A stretch of DNA of 64,000 nt. Source: Nocardiopsis ganjiahuensis DSM 45031 (GTDB lineage Bacteria > Actinomycetota > Actinomycetes > Streptosporangiales > Streptosporangiaceae). A program made the position numbers and the translations under genes. The stretch is from assembly GCF_000341085.1 (NCBI RefSeq), contig NZ_ANBA01000002.1:620001-684000 (forward strand), read 5' to 3'. The notes beneath the pieces are model-generated. The model was given only the letters and a program-made list of their open reading frames with translations. It made no database searches and was not told the origin of the DNA. Shown in pieces: positions 26,127 to 36,224 of the stretch. Numbering within the stretch: the first letter of the stretch is position 1; each line of letters opens with the position of its first letter.

Positions 26127-26537
26127 CTAGGAGGAGAGTTGCGGCGCCACCCAGGCCAACACGATCAGGAGGACCGCGAGCGTCACCAGGGTGACCAGAT
26201 CGATCCATCGCCGGCGTACCGCCAGCAGGCCGATCCAGTCCTTGGGCAGGAACAGCCTGAAGGTGGCCGCGAGCAGCAGGGCACCCGAGATGATCGCCGG
26301 ACCGCGTTTGAAGTAGGCCGCGGCCACGATCACGATCCCCGCCGCCAGGGCTGACAGGACCAGGGCGTAGGGCACCTGGGAGAGCCAGTACGGCACTTCC
26401 CTCCGGCCGCCCCGCGCACCGTCCGAACCGTCGCCCGGGCCCTGGTCGGGGCCGTTGCCCGATCCGTCGTCCGGGTCCCTGTCGCCCGGGTCCTTGCCGT
26501 CCGACTCCGCCACGTCAGTCTGCTCCGCGTCGTTCAC
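26127..26537 (-). CDS. DUF3017 membrane protein
   Basis: 136 residues. A long acidic, Gly/Asp-rich N-terminus, then three hydrophobic segments in the C-terminal two thirds (VLSALAAGIVIVAAAYF; AIISGALLLAATFRLF; LVTLAVLLIVLAW). This fits the actinobacterial DUF3017 family, usually found after folD. Here an oppositely oriented FHA gene separates it from folD. Function unknown. icd follows on the same strand. Confidence 0.8.
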   Translation of the reverse strand: MNDAEQTDVAESDGKDPGDRDPDDGSGNGPDQGPGDGSDGARGGRREVPYWLSQVPYALVLSALAAGIVIVAAAYFKRGPAIISGALLLAATFRLFLPKDWIGLLAVRRRWIDLVTLVTLAVLLIVLAWVAPQLSS

Positions 26538-27068
26538 CGCGTCCCGACACCTGTTCGCTTCCGAATTGCTTGGCCGCCGCGCGGCTCGTTCTCACGGCCT
26601 CTCCCCGGGCGTCTGGCACAGACCGGCCACCCGTCGGGAGGGCGCTGTCCGAAATCGAACAGCACTCCAGTGTGGCTCATGTTCCTGGTGGCTCCGGCCG
26701 CCCCGAACGAACTGGGGCGCCCTTTCCTGGAGAGACCTCCCCCATTGTAGGGAACGGCACAGCCGGAGCCCCAGAGCTCACGGAAACGGACTTGTCTCCC
26801 TTGGGGGACACCTGTGACCGTTTCCTACTTCCGGTTCGGTCACAGAGCCGTATTTCCGCGCCTTATCCGCCTAACTCCGAAGTAAGCGCGTAGAACGCGT
26901 ACCGGCCGGGTAACCAAGGGTGGAGACGAGTGCACCGGTGAGCGAGGACCCACCCCCATGAAGCCCACTCGACGTGTCGACCGATCGGCCATCCCCCGAC
27001 AGGCTCCACTCCCCCACCGCCGACCGCACCCCCACCGACCGCGCCCGAGCAGCACGGGAGGAGTCACC
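26538..27068. other. 531-bp spacer between DUF3017 and the FHA regulator
   Basis: No convincing gene. It contains an 8-bp inverted repeat TGTGACCG (26813-26820) and CGGTCACA (26837-26844), 16 bp apart, which could be an operator or a hairpin. It also holds the likely promoters of the two divergent genes. A frame open from 26958 lacks a ribosome site and is Pro/Arg-rich, so I do not include it in the FHA protein. Confidence 0.45.
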
Positions 27069-27674
27069 GTGGACGGCCCCTATCTACGACTGGAGGAGAG
27101 CGGGGACGTCCGCCCGCTCTCCGGCGAGGTCACCACGGTCGGACGCGGTGAGGGCGCCGACATCCGGCTGCACGACCCCAGCGTGTCCCAGCTCCACGCG
27201 GAACTGGTCCGACGCGGACCCTACGTCTACGTCGTCGACCTCGGCCTGTCCCGCAACGGCACCCGTGTCAACGGCCGCCCGATCGCCCGCCGTGTGCTGG
27301 AGGAGGGCGACGTGGTGAGCTTCGGCACCGCCCGCTGCCGGATCGGCGGGCTGCCCAGCGAGCAGCTCAGCCCCGACATCGAGCTCCGCCGCGGCGCCGC
27401 CCCCGAACTCACCCGCCGCGAGCTGGACGTGCTCACCGCCCTGTGCCAGCCCGCCCTGTCCGAGGAGGCGTTCGTCGCCCCCGCCACCGCCCGCGACATC
27501 GCCGAGGCGCTGGTGGTCACCGAGGCGGCGGTCAAACAGCACCTGCTGCGGCTCTACCAGAAGTTCCGCATCCCGGAAGGGCAGAACCGGCGCACCCGAC
27601 TGGCCAACGAGGTGGTGGCCCTGGGCCTGGTCCGCCCGATGCCCGTCGGCGGCTCCTCCCGCCGCGCCAGCTGA
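27069..27674 (+). CDS. FHA-domain protein with LuxR/GerE-like HTH
   Basis: 201 residues. An FHA domain fills residues 1-95 (TTVGRGEGADIRLHDPSVSQLHAEL, LSRNGTRVNGRPI), which binds phosphothreonine. A C-terminal helix-turn-helix region follows: LTRRELDVLTALC... ARDIAEALVVTEAAVKQHLLRLY. The start is GTG 27069, with GGGAGGAG 5 nt upstream. Likely a transcription factor responding to Ser/Thr-kinase signalling. It sits between folD and DUF3017, facing the opposite way, and breaks the usual purN-purH-folD-DUF3017 order. Confidence 0.85.
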   Translation: MDGPYLRLEESGDVRPLSGEVTTVGRGEGADIRLHDPSVSQLHAELVRRGPYVYVVDLGLSRNGTRVNGRPIARRVLEEGDVVSFGTARCRIGGLPSEQLSPDIELRRGAAPELTRRELDVLTALCQPALSEEAFVAPATARDIAEALVVTEAAVKQHLLRLYQKFRIPEGQNRRTRLANEVVALGLVRPMPVGGSSRRAS

Positions 27675-27702
27675 GCTCCGAGCGGCGACTCCGCGGACGC
27701 GA

Positions 27703-27736
27703 AGTGCCCGGCCCGCCGAGTGGGCGGGGCCGGGCA
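27703..27736. terminator. Hairpin between the FHA gene and folD
   Basis: GTGCCCGGC...GCCGGGCAC stem with a one-base bulge, about 14 bp, between convergent genes. Confidence 0.75.
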
Positions 27737-27752
27737 CCGGGGTGATCAGGCG

Positions 27753-28613
27753 TCAGGCCTGGAGGCCCGCCTGGCGTTCGGCGGCCTCGACGACGTTGAC
27801 CAGCAGCATGGCGCGGGTCATCGGGCCCACGCCGCCGGGGTTCGGGGACATGTACCCGGCGACCTCGGAGACGTCGAGGGCGACGTCGCCGACCAGGCCG
27901 TCGTCGGTACGCGAGACGCCCACGTCCAGGACGGCCGCACCGGGCTTGACCATGTCCTTGGTGATCAGACCGGGCACGCCGGCGCCGGCGACGACGATGT
28001 CGGCCTTGCGGGTGTGCTCAGCCAGGTCACGGGTACCGGTGTGGCACAGGGTGACGGTGGCGTTCTCCGAGCGGCGGGTCAGCAGCAGGCCGAGGGGGCG
28101 GCCCACGGTGACGCCGCGCCCGACCACCACGACCTCGGCACCCCTGATCGGCACCTCGTAGCGGTTGAGCAGCTCCACGATGCCGCGCGGGGTGCACGGC
28201 AGCGGGGCCTTCTCCATGAGGACCAGCTTGCCCAGGTTGACCGGCTGGAGGCCGTCGGCGTCCTTGGCCGGGTCGATCAGCCCGAGCACCCGGTTCTCGT
28301 CCAGGCCCTTGGGCAGCGGCAGCTGCACGATGTAGCCGGTGCAGGCCGGGTCCTCGTTGAGCTCGTGGACGGCCTGCTCCACCTGCTCCTGGGTGGCGTC
28401 GGCGGGCAGGTCGCGGCGGATGCTCGCGATGCCCACCTGGGCGCAGTCGCGGTGCTTGCCGCGTACGTAGGAGTGGCTGCCCGGGTCGTCGCCGACCAGG
28501 ACGGTGCCCAGACCGGGGGTGACGCCCCTGGCCTGCAGCTTGGCCACCCGCTCCGTCAGCTCCTCGCGAATGGCCTTCGCGGTGGCCTTTCCGTCCAGAA
28601 CGATCGCGCTCAT
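27753..28613 (-). CDS. folD: Methylenetetrahydrofolate dehydrogenase / methenyl-THF cyclohydrolase
   Basis: 286 residues; interconverts 5,10-methylene-THF and 10-formyl-THF, supplying formyl groups to PurN and PurH. The catalytic Lys motif YVRGKHRDC is present, as are the [13 protein letters not shown] dinucleotide site and the [12 protein letters not shown] tail. ATG 28613. It follows purH by 17 bp in one operon, an arrangement that pairs formyl donor and users. Confidence 0.95.
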   Translation of the reverse strand: MSAIVLDGKATAKAIREELTERVAKLQARGVTPGLGTVLVGDDPGSHSYVRGKHRDCAQVGIASIRRDLPADATQEQVEQAVHELNEDPACTGYIVQLPLPKGLDENRVLGLIDPAKDADGLQPVNLGKLVLMEKAPLPCTPRGIVELLNRYEVPIRGAEVVVVGRGVTVGRPLGLLLTRRSENATVTLCHTGTRDLAEHTRKADIVVAGAGVPGLITKDMVKPGAAVLDVGVSRTDDGLVGDVALDVSEVAGYMSPNPGGVGPMTRAMLLVNVVEAAERQAGLQA

Positions 28614-28630
28614 GCGTTGCTCCTCGCTGG

Positions 28631-30199
28631 CTAGTGGAAGAAGTGGCGGGTGCCGGTGAGGTACATGGTGACCCCGGCGGCCTCGGCGGCGGCGATGACC
28701 TCGGCGTCGCGGACCGAACCACCGGGCTGGACGACGGCGCGCACCCCGGCCCCGGTGAGGATCTCCAGGCCGTCGGCGAACGGGAAGAAGGCGTCGCTGG
28801 CGGCGACGGAGCCCTTGACCCGGTCACCGGCGCGGGAGACCGCGAGCCCGGCGGAGTCGACCCGGTTGACCTGGCCCATGCCGACGCCCACGGTGGCGCC
28901 GTCGGCGGCGAGCAGGATCGCGTTGGACTTGACCGCGCGCACGGCCTTCCAGGCGAAGGCGAGGTCGGCGAGGACGGCCTCGTCGGCGGCGGTGCCGGTG
29001 GCCAGTGTCCAGGTGGCGGGGTCGTCGCCCTCGGCGTCGATGACGTCGGTGTCCTGGACCAGGAGGCCGCCGCTGATCTGGCGGGTCTCCACGCGCGGAC
29101 CCCGGTCCGGGTCGGTGACGACCAGCAGGCGGATGTTCTTCTTCCTGGAGAGGGTCTCGACCGCCTCGGCGGTGAAGCCGGGGGCGACGACGACCTCGGT
29201 GAAGATCTCGGCGATCTGCGCGGCCAGCTCGGCGCCGACCTCGCGGTTGGTGGCGATCACGCCGCCGAACGCGGAGACCGGGTCGCTGGCGTGCGCCTTG
29301 CGGTGCGCCTCGGCGTTGTCCGCGCCCACGGCGATGCCGCACGGGTTGGCGTGCTTGATGATGGCCACGCACGGCTCGTCGAAGTCGTAGGCGGCGCGCA
29401 GGGCGGCGTCGGAGTCGACGTAGTTGTTGTAGGACATGGCCTTGCCGTGCAGCTGCTCGGCACCGGCCAGGCCGCCCCCGGCCGAACCCGCCCCGGTGTA
29501 CAGCGCCGCCTTCTGGTGCGGGTTCTCGCCGTACCGCAGGGCCGCCTCGCGGGTGTACACGGAGGTGCGGAAGGCGGGCCACCCGGTGGACTCGGCGTCG
29601 GGGTCGGGGGCGTAGGCGTCCGCGAACCAGCCGGCCACGGCGGCGTCGTAGGCCGCGGTGTGCTGGAAGGCCAGTCCGGCCAGGCCCTTGCGCTGCGCCA
29701 GGGTGAAGCCGCCGTCACGGACCGCCTCGAGGGTGGCGTCGTATCCGGCGGGGTCGACCACGATCGCCACGCTGCCGTGGTTCTTGGCCGAGGCACGCAC
29801 CATCGCGGGGCCGCCGATGTCGATCTTCTCGATGCAGTCGGCCTCGGAGGCTCCGGAGGCCACGGTGTCGGAGAAGGGGTAGAGGTTGACCACGACCAGG
29901 TCGAAGGGGGCGATGCCCAGCTCGTCGATCTTGGCGACGTGGTCGGGGTTGTTCCGGTCGGCGAGGAGACCGGCGTGCACGGAGGGGTGCAGGGTCTTGA
30001 CCCGGCCCTCCATGATCTCGGGGAAGCCCGTGACGTCCTCGACGGGGGTGACGGGGATGCCGGCCGCGGTGAGGCGGGCGGCGGTGGAGCCGGTGGAGAC
30101 GATCTCCACCCCGGCCTCGGCCAGGCCGATGCCCAGCTCCTCCAGGCCGGTCTTGTCGTACACGCTGATCAACGCACGCCTGATGGCCTGCTGGGTCAC
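28631..30199 (-). CDS. purH: Bifunctional AICAR formyltransferase / IMP cyclohydrolase
   Basis: 522 residues; the last two steps of IMP synthesis. The N-terminal IMP cyclohydrolase domain starts [15 protein letters not shown] and has the [14 protein letters not shown] [11 protein letters not shown]; the C-terminal AICAR transformylase domain ends RHFFH. The GTG start overlaps the purN stop (GTGA), so the two are translationally coupled. Confidence 0.96.
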   Translation of the reverse strand: MTQQAIRRALISVYDKTGLEELGIGLAEAGVEIVSTGSTAARLTAAGIPVTPVEDVTGFPEIMEGRVKTLHPSVHAGLLADRNNPDHVAKIDELGIAPFDLVVVNLYPFSDTVASGASEADCIEKIDIGGPAMVRASAKNHGSVAIVVDPAGYDATLEAVRDGGFTLAQRKGLAGLAFQHTAAYDAAVAGWFADAYAPDPDAESTGWPAFRTSVYTREAALRYGENPHQKAALYTGAGSAGGGLAGAEQLHGKAMSYNNYVDSDAALRAAYDFDEPCVAIIKHANPCGIAVGADNAEAHRKAHASDPVSAFGGVIATNREVGAELAAQIAEIFTEVVVAPGFTAEAVETLSRKKNIRLLVVTDPDRGPRVETRQISGGLLVQDTDVIDAEGDDPATWTLATGTAADEAVLADLAFAWKAVRAVKSNAILLAADGATVGVGMGQVNRVDSAGLAVSRAGDRVKGSVAASDAFFPFADGLEILTGAGVRAVVQPGGSVRDAEVIAAAEAAGVTMYLTGTRHFFH

Positions 30200-30837
30200 C
30201 GGTTCTCCTTCGTGTCGGTGCGGCCGAACCGCACGTGCCTGCCGTCGATGCTCCAGCCCTCGCGGGAGAGGCGGCCGACCGTGTCGACCAGCATCCGCCG
30301 CTCCACGACCTTGATCCGCTCGTGGAGGCTGGACTCGTCGTCGCCGTCCTCGACGGGCACCGCTACCTGGTCGATGATCGGACCGGAGTCGACGCCCTCG
30401 TCGAGGAAGTGGATGGTGGTGCCGGTGATGCGGACACCGTGGGCGAGCGCGTCACGCACCGCGTGCGCGCCGGGGAAGGAGGGCAGCAGCGCCGGGTGGA
30501 TGTTGACCGCCTGGTGGCGGCCGACCACGGCCGGCCCGAGGATGCGCATGAACCCGGCGGAGACGACCAGGTCCGGCTCGTGTTCGGCGATCCGGTCGGA
30601 CATGGCCCTGTCCCAGGCCGACCGGTCGGAGTAGGAACGGAAGGGGACGACGAACGTGGGCACCCCGGCCGCCCGGGCGGCCTCGACACCGCGGGTCCCC
30701 TCGCGGTCCGTTCCCACGGCGACGATCTCGGCCCCGTATGCGGGGTCCTTCGCGGCCTCCATCAGGGCGGCCATGTTGCTGCCCGTCCCCGATATGAGAA
30801 CCACCACTCGCGCGGACAAAGCGTGCTTCTCCCTCAT
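30196..30837 (-). CDS. purN: Phosphoribosylglycinamide formyltransferase
   Basis: 213 residues; formylates GAR with 10-formyl-THF. The phosphate loop [35 protein letters not shown] and the [13 protein letters not shown] segment are clear. ATG 30837 is the first start; a TTG at residue 7 is possible. It is the first gene of the purN-purH-folD operon. A 298-bp spacer separates it from a divergent membrane gene. Confidence 0.94.
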   Translation of the reverse strand: MREKHALSARVVVLISGTGSNMAALMEAAKDPAYGAEIVAVGTDREGTRGVEAARAAGVPTFVVPFRSYSDRSAWDRAMSDRIAEHEPDLVVSAGFMRILGPAVVGRHQAVNIHPALLPSFPGAHAVRDALAHGVRITGTTIHFLDEGVDSGPIIDQVAVPVEDGDDESSLHERIKVVERRMLVDTVGRLSREGWSIDGRHVRFGRTDTKENR

Positions 30838-31135
30838 GTTTTAGAAGAACGGTGCGGGAACCGGGTCCCCGCGCCCGGGGGCGCCGGGGGACGGCGCAGC
30901 ATCCGGGGTTCGCGTACACCTGGTACAGACGCCAGGCCTGGGCCTACTCGGCCCGTCCGCGTTCCCACCCTATCGGGCCGGGTAGCGTCTACCTCACGCG
31001 GACCGGACCTTCTCCGCCTCCCCCGGAGGCCTCGGAGGGGCGCGGTTCCGCGTCGCCGACACCACCCGTTCCGCTCGGGACAGAGCGGACCACGGCGCCC
31101 CCACGGTGCGGGGGCGTCCCCGAAGGAGTGAACCT

Positions 31136-31528
31136 GTGACCGACAACAGCCCGGAGCCCCGTGCCGAAGGCCAGCCGCCCAAGGTCGAACGAGGAGGCCT
31201 GTGGGGACTGTTCCTGGGCTTGGCGGGGCTGTTGTTCCCGCCCTACGGTGTCGTGCTGTCCGTGTTCGGCGTGATCCAGGGGTTCCGGGCCCGGCGCGCG
31301 GCGCGTGCGCACAGTTCACAGGCTCCGGGAGCGCTGTTGAGCGTGGCTCTGGGCGTGGTCGGGATCGTCGTCTCGGCGGCCATGGTCTCGGTCCTGTTCG
31401 TCTACCAGGACCAGGTGACCGATTTCCGTGACTGCTCCGCGAGAGCGCACACGGTGTCCACCCAGAAGGAGTGCGACAGCGCCTGGGAGTCCGACACCGG
31501 GCTGCCGCCGGTGATCATCGGCGGCTAG
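31136..31528 (+). CDS. Small DUF4190-like membrane protein
   Basis: 130 residues with a hydrophilic N-terminus and two membrane helices (LWGLFLGLAGLLFPPYGVVL and ALLSVALGVVGIVVSAAMVSV). An external C-terminus carries two Cys (FRDCSARAH, KECDSAWES). The start is GTG 31136, with AAGGAG 7 nt upstream. The helix pair separated by a short basic loop resembles DUF4190-type proteins. Function unknown. Confidence 0.7.
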   Translation: MTDNSPEPRAEGQPPKVERGGLWGLFLGLAGLLFPPYGVVLSVFGVIQGFRARRAARAHSSQAPGALLSVALGVVGIVVSAAMVSVLFVYQDQVTDFRDCSARAHTVSTQKECDSAWESDTGLPPVIIGG

Positions 31529-31572
31529 CTGCGTTTGCCACGGACGGTTCGACACGTTTGATCACGCTTCGT

Positions 31573-31606
31573 GAGGGGGCGGTGGGGAGGGACCCGCCGC
31601 CCCCTC
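31573..31606. terminator. Terminator before the polysaccharide locus
   Basis: A 10-bp stem (31573-31582 with 31597-31606) has a 14-nt loop, after the small membrane protein. Confidence 0.6.
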
Positions 31607-31765
31607 CGGCGTTTCCGGGGAAAGTACCCACGTCACCACCGGTTTCCGGACAGGACTGTCTGGGAAAAGGGCTGTTTCTCAAACCACCAGGCACACCCAA
31701 AGGGATTACACTTAGTATGCAATCGCTCACTAAAAGTGCTGTCATGTCTGCATGGAGAGGACCCG

Positions 31766-33499
31766 ATGGACACCGATGTCCCCGGCTCGCCCGGACCGGA
31801 ACTGAAGGAGTACACCGCTCTGCTGAGGCGCCGGTGGCGTCTGGTGGGTGCCGGAGTGCTCGGCGGGCTGGTCCTCGCCACCGCCGGGGTGCTCGCGGTT
31901 CCGTCGACCTACACCTCCGTCGCCGCCGTGCAGGTCCGCCCGACCGGAATGGCCGAGTTCACCGGGGAACAGGTCGGCCGCCTGACCGGTGACGTCAACC
32001 TCGACAGCGAGGCCCAGATCGCGGTCTCCGACCAGGTCACCACCGGGATGGCCGAGGCGCTCCCGGGGGACCCCGACCCCGCCGAACTGCGCGAGCGGAT
32101 CGACGTGACCGTCCCGTCCAACAGCAACATCCTCGAACTCCACTACTCCGCCCGCTCCCCCGAGGCCGCACAGGAGGGGGCCGACGCCCTCGCCGCCTCC
32201 TACCTGGAACACCGGGGCGAGCAGGCCCGCTCCCTCATCAGCGGGAGGCTGGAGGCCCTGCGCGAAGAGCAGGAGGAGCTCTACGAGCGACTGACCGAGC
32301 TGGCCACGGAGAACGCCGCGGCCGCGGGGGCCCAGCAGGTCGGCACGGACGCCCAGGCCGACGCGCTCCGCCAGGAGATCGGCGACCTGGGCAACGGCAT
32401 CAGCCCGCTGAGCGCCCTGCACGAGACGGTCTCCCCCGGCCAGGTCATCACCCCCGCCGACCTGCCCGAGTCCCCCTCCTCTCCCGTACCGCTCCTGTGG
32501 CTGGTGGCCGGAGCGGCCCTCGGCCTCGTCGCCGGGTTGGCTGCCGCCCTGGTCCGCGACCGCCTGGACCCGCGCGTGCACGACACCGAGGACACCGCCC
32601 GGATCGGCACCGTCCCCGTCCTGCTGGACCTGTCCGCGCCGGGCGAGCACCCCGACCGCTCCCCCGGCCTGCTCACCGACGCCGACCCCGACGGCCAGCG
32701 CGCCAACGAGCTCGCGCACCTGGTCCGCGCCCGCCTCGCCGACGCCGGCCCCGACGCGGCCGGCACCGTCACCGACGACGCGCCCGTGCCCGGCCGCGTG
32801 CTCGTGGTCACCGGCACCACGCCGGGGCGTTCGGGCACCGCCGCGGCCGTGAACCTGGCCGCCGCCCTGGCCCGGACCGGCTCCGAGACCCTGCTGGTCT
32901 GCGCCGACCCGCGCACCGGCGCCGCCGCCGAACTCCTCGGGCTGACCGAGGGCCCCGGCCTCAACGAGGTCATGGTCGACGGGGAGGACCCCGCCGACCT
33001 GGAGGTCCGCCCCGCCGCCGTACCGCGCCTGCGTGTACTGCGCCACGGGCGGTCCGGTACCGCCGCCCCGGTCCAGGGCGGCGCGGCGGAGCTGGTGGAG
33101 CTGCTGCGCCCGCAGGCCGAGTTCGTGGTGATCGCCACCGCCGCCGTCGGCGAGCGCGCCGACGCCCACGCCCTGGCCGCCTCCGCCGACCTGCTGCTGC
33201 CGGTGGTCGAGCTGGGCCGGACCCGCCGCGCGGACCTGATCGGGACGGTCACCGCCGGGGCACGGTTCGGGGTCACCGTTCCGGGCGCGATCACCGTTCC
33301 GCGCCAGCCGGGGCCGGAACCCGTGCCGGCGCCGTCGGCGCCCGTTCCGCCCGCTCCCCGGCGGCCCAGCGAGGCCGGGGCCGACACCGGGGGTTCGGAG
33401 AGCGAGGGCTCCAGTGATGCAAGCGCCCCGCGACCGCGTCGCTCCGCCGCTCCCGCCTCCGTCGGCAACGGGGCGGCGCCCGCCGGGTCACAGCGTTGA
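31766..33499 (+). CDS. Wzz/chain-length-type polysaccharide protein with degenerate kinase domain
   Basis: 577 residues. N-terminal Wzz domain (YTALLRRRWRLVGAGVLGGLVLA first helix, then coiled-coil), a second helix VPLLWLVAGAALGLVAGLAAAL, and a C-terminal BY-kinase-like domain. The kinase motifs are broken. Walker A near residue 350 reads GTTPGRSGTA where PGEGKST is expected, the A' motif is VCADPR, and Walker B is VVIATAA without Asp. No Tyr-rich tail is seen; the end is Pro/Ser-rich. It likely sets chain length or export without kinase activity. Start ATG 31766, with GGAGAGG upstream. First gene of the locus. Confidence 0.85.
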   Translation: MDTDVPGSPGPELKEYTALLRRRWRLVGAGVLGGLVLATAGVLAVPSTYTSVAAVQVRPTGMAEFTGEQVGRLTGDVNLDSEAQIAVSDQVTTGMAEALPGDPDPAELRERIDVTVPSNSNILELHYSARSPEAAQEGADALAASYLEHRGEQARSLISGRLEALREEQEELYERLTELATENAAAAGAQQVGTDAQADALRQEIGDLGNGISPLSALHETVSPGQVITPADLPESPSSPVPLLWLVAGAALGLVAGLAAALVRDRLDPRVHDTEDTARIGTVPVLLDLSAPGEHPDRSPGLLTDADPDGQRANELAHLVRARLADAGPDAAGTVTDDAPVPGRVLVVTGTTPGRSGTAAAVNLAAALARTGSETLLVCADPRTGAAAELLGLTEGPGLNEVMVDGEDPADLEVRPAAVPRLRVLRHGRSGTAAPVQGGAAELVELLRPQAEFVVIATAAVGERADAHALAASADLLLPVVELGRTRRADLIGTVTAGARFGVTVPGAITVPRQPGPEPVPAPSAPVPPAPRRPSEAGADTGGSESEGSSDASAPRPRRSAAPASVGNGAAPAGSQR

Positions 33500-34908
33500 C
33501 CGGCCGGGGCGCCGCCGTCCGAGACCGGGCCGTGCCGGGCACGGCCCGCGTCGCCGCGCCGCGCCGCGGATCCTCTCCGGTGACCGGGTGGCCCCTGGTG
33601 TGGCTGCTGGCGGGGTATCCGCTGTGGTGGGCGCTGGGCATGGGGCAGTTCGCCTACTGGCTGTTCGCCGTGCCCATGCTGGCCGAGCTGGTACGCCGCC
33701 ACCGGACGGTCGGGCTGCGGGTCCCGCCGGGCTTCGGGCTGTGGGGGCTGTTCCTGGTGTGGACGGTCCTGGGCCTGGCCCTGATCCCGCTGGAGATGCC
33801 CGGGACGGTGCCGGACAGCGGCGGCTACGCGGGCGCGCTGGTGCGGGTGGTCAACTACCTGGTGCTGACCGTACTGCTGCTGTACGTCGGCAACCTCACC
33901 GAACGCGAGCTGCCGGTCCGGCTGGTGGTGTGGGCCCTGGCGGTCCTGTGCCTGGTCACGGTGGTCGGGGGCTACCTCGGGATGTTCGCGCCCCGGTTCG
34001 AGTTCACCGCTCCGCTGGAGTACCTGGTCCCCGGCTCTTTGGCCGCCGACCCCTACGTGCAGACCCTGATCCATCCGGCGTCCGCGCAGATCATGGATGT
34101 CTTCGGCGGGGTCGAGTCGGCCCGCCCCAAGGCCCCCTGGGAGTACACCAACGTCTGGGGCTACATGCTGTCCCTGCTGCTGGTGTGGGTCGTGGTGGGC
34201 TGGTTCGTCGAGGGCTCGGGGTGGACCCGGTGGGGCGCCCTCGCCGTGGTCGCCCTGTCCGTGGTCCCGATCGTGTACTCCCTGAACCGCGCCCTGTGGG
34301 CGGGGTTGGCGCTGTCGCTGGCGTTCGGCGCGGCCCAGGCGCTGCGCCGGGGGCGGGTGGTCCTGGTCGGCGCCGGGGCGGTGACCGTGGCCGCGGTGCT
34401 GATCGTCCTGGCGCTGTCGCCGTTGGCCGACGTGGTCCAGGCCCGCGCGGACCATCCGCACAGCGACGACGGGCGGGCGGCGACCAACGCCGCCTCCGTC
34501 GAGGCCGCGAACCTGTCCCCGGTCAACGGCTGGGGCACCACCCGGGAGGCGCTGGGCAGCTCCGACTCCATCGCGGTCGGTCCCACACCCGAGTGCCCGG
34601 GCTGCGGACAGCACGTGATCGGCAACGCCGGTCAGCTGTGGATCACCCTGATCTCCAGCGGCTGGGTGGGCACCTTCCTGCTCTTCGCGTTCTTCGCGCG
34701 GGCGGCCTGGCGTTACCGGGCCGCGTCGACGCCGGTCGGTCAGGGCGCTCTGCTGACCGTCCTGCTTCTGTTCTGGTACATGTTCTTCTACGTCGCGCTC
34801 ATGTCCCCTCTCGCCGTCACCATGATCGCTGTCGCCCTGCTCTGGCGCTGCGAGGAACCGGTGCTCCGACGGAGTGGGACCGCGCGCACCGGCGGGGGTG
34901 CCTGGTGA
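33496..34908 (+). CDS. Wzy/O-antigen-ligase-like polymerase membrane protein
   Basis: 470 residues with about ten hydrophobic helices and a long loop in the last third (ARADHPHSDDGR..., CPGCGQHVIG). The layout fits O-antigen polymerase/ligase (Wzy/WaaL) proteins that join sugar repeats in the membrane. The start TTG 33496 overlaps the previous stop (TTGA); GTG 33580 is an alternative. It is placed between the chain-length protein and the APH-like kinase in a series of overlapping genes. Confidence 0.78.
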   Translation: MTGRGAAVRDRAVPGTARVAAPRRGSSPVTGWPLVWLLAGYPLWWALGMGQFAYWLFAVPMLAELVRRHRTVGLRVPPGFGLWGLFLVWTVLGLALIPLEMPGTVPDSGGYAGALVRVVNYLVLTVLLLYVGNLTERELPVRLVVWALAVLCLVTVVGGYLGMFAPRFEFTAPLEYLVPGSLAADPYVQTLIHPASAQIMDVFGGVESARPKAPWEYTNVWGYMLSLLLVWVVVGWFVEGSGWTRWGALAVVALSVVPIVYSLNRALWAGLALSLAFGAAQALRRGRVVLVGAGAVTVAAVLIVLALSPLADVVQARADHPHSDDGRAATNAASVEAANLSPVNGWGTTREALGSSDSIAVGPTPECPGCGQHVIGNAGQLWITLISSGWVGTFLLFAFFARAAWRYRAASTPVGQGALLTVLLLFWYMFFYVALMSPLAVTMIAVALLWRCEEPVLRRSGTARTGGGAW

Positions 34909-36128
34909 ACAGCGAGACCACCTATCTGACCGACCTCGCGGCGGTTCTGTGGCCCTGCGGGGGCCTGCTCGGCCCCGGTGACGGGGCGGTGCGGCGGATG
35001 GCCCACCGCAACCGGGGCAACCAGTACCTGCCCGTGCCCAACGCGCACAACCCGAGGGTGATCCTGCCCGCGCACAACCGTTCGGCGGCGACGCGGGGCA
35101 TCACCTCCTTCGCCCAGGGGCACTCCCTGCGGGAGCGGCTGCAGACCCTGCTGCTGACCGGGGCGTTCGCCACCGGGATCGCCCCGCTGCTGCTGCGCGA
35201 CCGGCTGTACGTGGGCGCGGGACCGGGGATCGAGCACGCGCTCACCACCGCCCTGGACCGGGAACTGGCCATCGCGATCCACGTGGGGCCGCCGCGTGCC
35301 AACCGCAAGCCGGTCCTGCTCCTGCTCACCCCGGGCGGGCGCACCATCGGCTACGCCAAGGTCGCCATCAACGACCTCACCTCCCGCCTGGTGCGGGCCG
35401 AGACCCGGGCCCTGCGCCACCTCGCCGAGGCCACGCTCAGGGACGTGACCGTGCCGCGCCTGCTCTACGACGGCGAGTGGAACGGGCACCCCCTGCTGGT
35501 GCAGGAGGCGCTGCCGGTCGGCGACCAGACGGACCGGCCCACCCGGCACCAGCTGCTGCGCTGTGTCACGCAGATCGTGGGACTGGCGCGGGTGCGCGAG
35601 CGCAGACTCTCGGAGAGTCCCTACCGGAGAACCCTGGACGAGCGCATCGCCAAGCTCGGCGCCCGCCCCGAGGCGGCCCCGCTGCGGGCCGCCCTGCACC
35701 GCCTCCCGGACGTGTCACTGCCCTTCGGCGCCTGGCACGGCGACCTGACCAGGTGGAACATCGCCAGCACCGCGCGCAGGGCCTTCGTCTGGGACTGGGA
35801 GCGCCTCGCCATGGACGCGCCGGCCGGGTTCGACGCCCTGCACTACGACCTCAACGAGTCCGTGCAGGCCGGGGTCCACCCGGGCGTCCACCGGTGGCTG
35901 GACAGCGGTTCCCGGCTGCTCCGCGACCCCCTGATGGCGGAGAGCGGCCTGCGGGACCACACCGTGTCCACCGTGATGGCGCTGTACCTGATCGACCTCG
36001 CCACCCGCTACCTCCACGACCGCCAGGCGGAGGCCGGCGGCGGTTTCGCGGCCGTCGACGACTGGCTGCTGCCCGCTTTGGAGGGACTCCAGGAGAGAGC
36101 GGCCCACGAGGCCGCCCACACCGGCTGA
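34905..36128 (+). CDS. Aminoglycoside-phosphotransferase-like kinase in polysaccharide locus
   Basis: 407 residues. The C-terminal half has the APH/choline-kinase core: WHGDLTRWNI (catalytic loop with Asp) and VWDWERLAM (metal-binding Asp). The N-terminal half has no clear match. The GTG start overlaps the previous stop (GTGA), so the gene is coupled to the polymerase gene. In this context it may phosphorylate a sugar, lipid-linked intermediate or polymer. An antibiotic-resistance role is unlikely from context. Confidence 0.75.
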   Translation: MNSETTYLTDLAAVLWPCGGLLGPGDGAVRRMAHRNRGNQYLPVPNAHNPRVILPAHNRSAATRGITSFAQGHSLRERLQTLLLTGAFATGIAPLLLRDRLYVGAGPGIEHALTTALDRELAIAIHVGPPRANRKPVLLLLTPGGRTIGYAKVAINDLTSRLVRAETRALRHLAEATLRDVTVPRLLYDGEWNGHPLLVQEALPVGDQTDRPTRHQLLRCVTQIVGLARVRERRLSESPYRRTLDERIAKLGARPEAAPLRAALHRLPDVSLPFGAWHGDLTRWNIASTARRAFVWDWERLAMDAPAGFDALHYDLNESVQAGVHPGVHRWLDSGSRLLRDPLMAESGLRDHTVSTVMALYLIDLATRYLHDRQAEAGGGFAAVDDWLLPALEGLQERAAHEAAHTG

Positions 36129-36224
36129 GGACCGCGTCACACCGACCCGCAACACCGAGTGCCGACACCCATCCGTCCCCGTCCACGACCGGGGACCCAC
36201 CGACGCACACCGAAGGAGCTCGCG

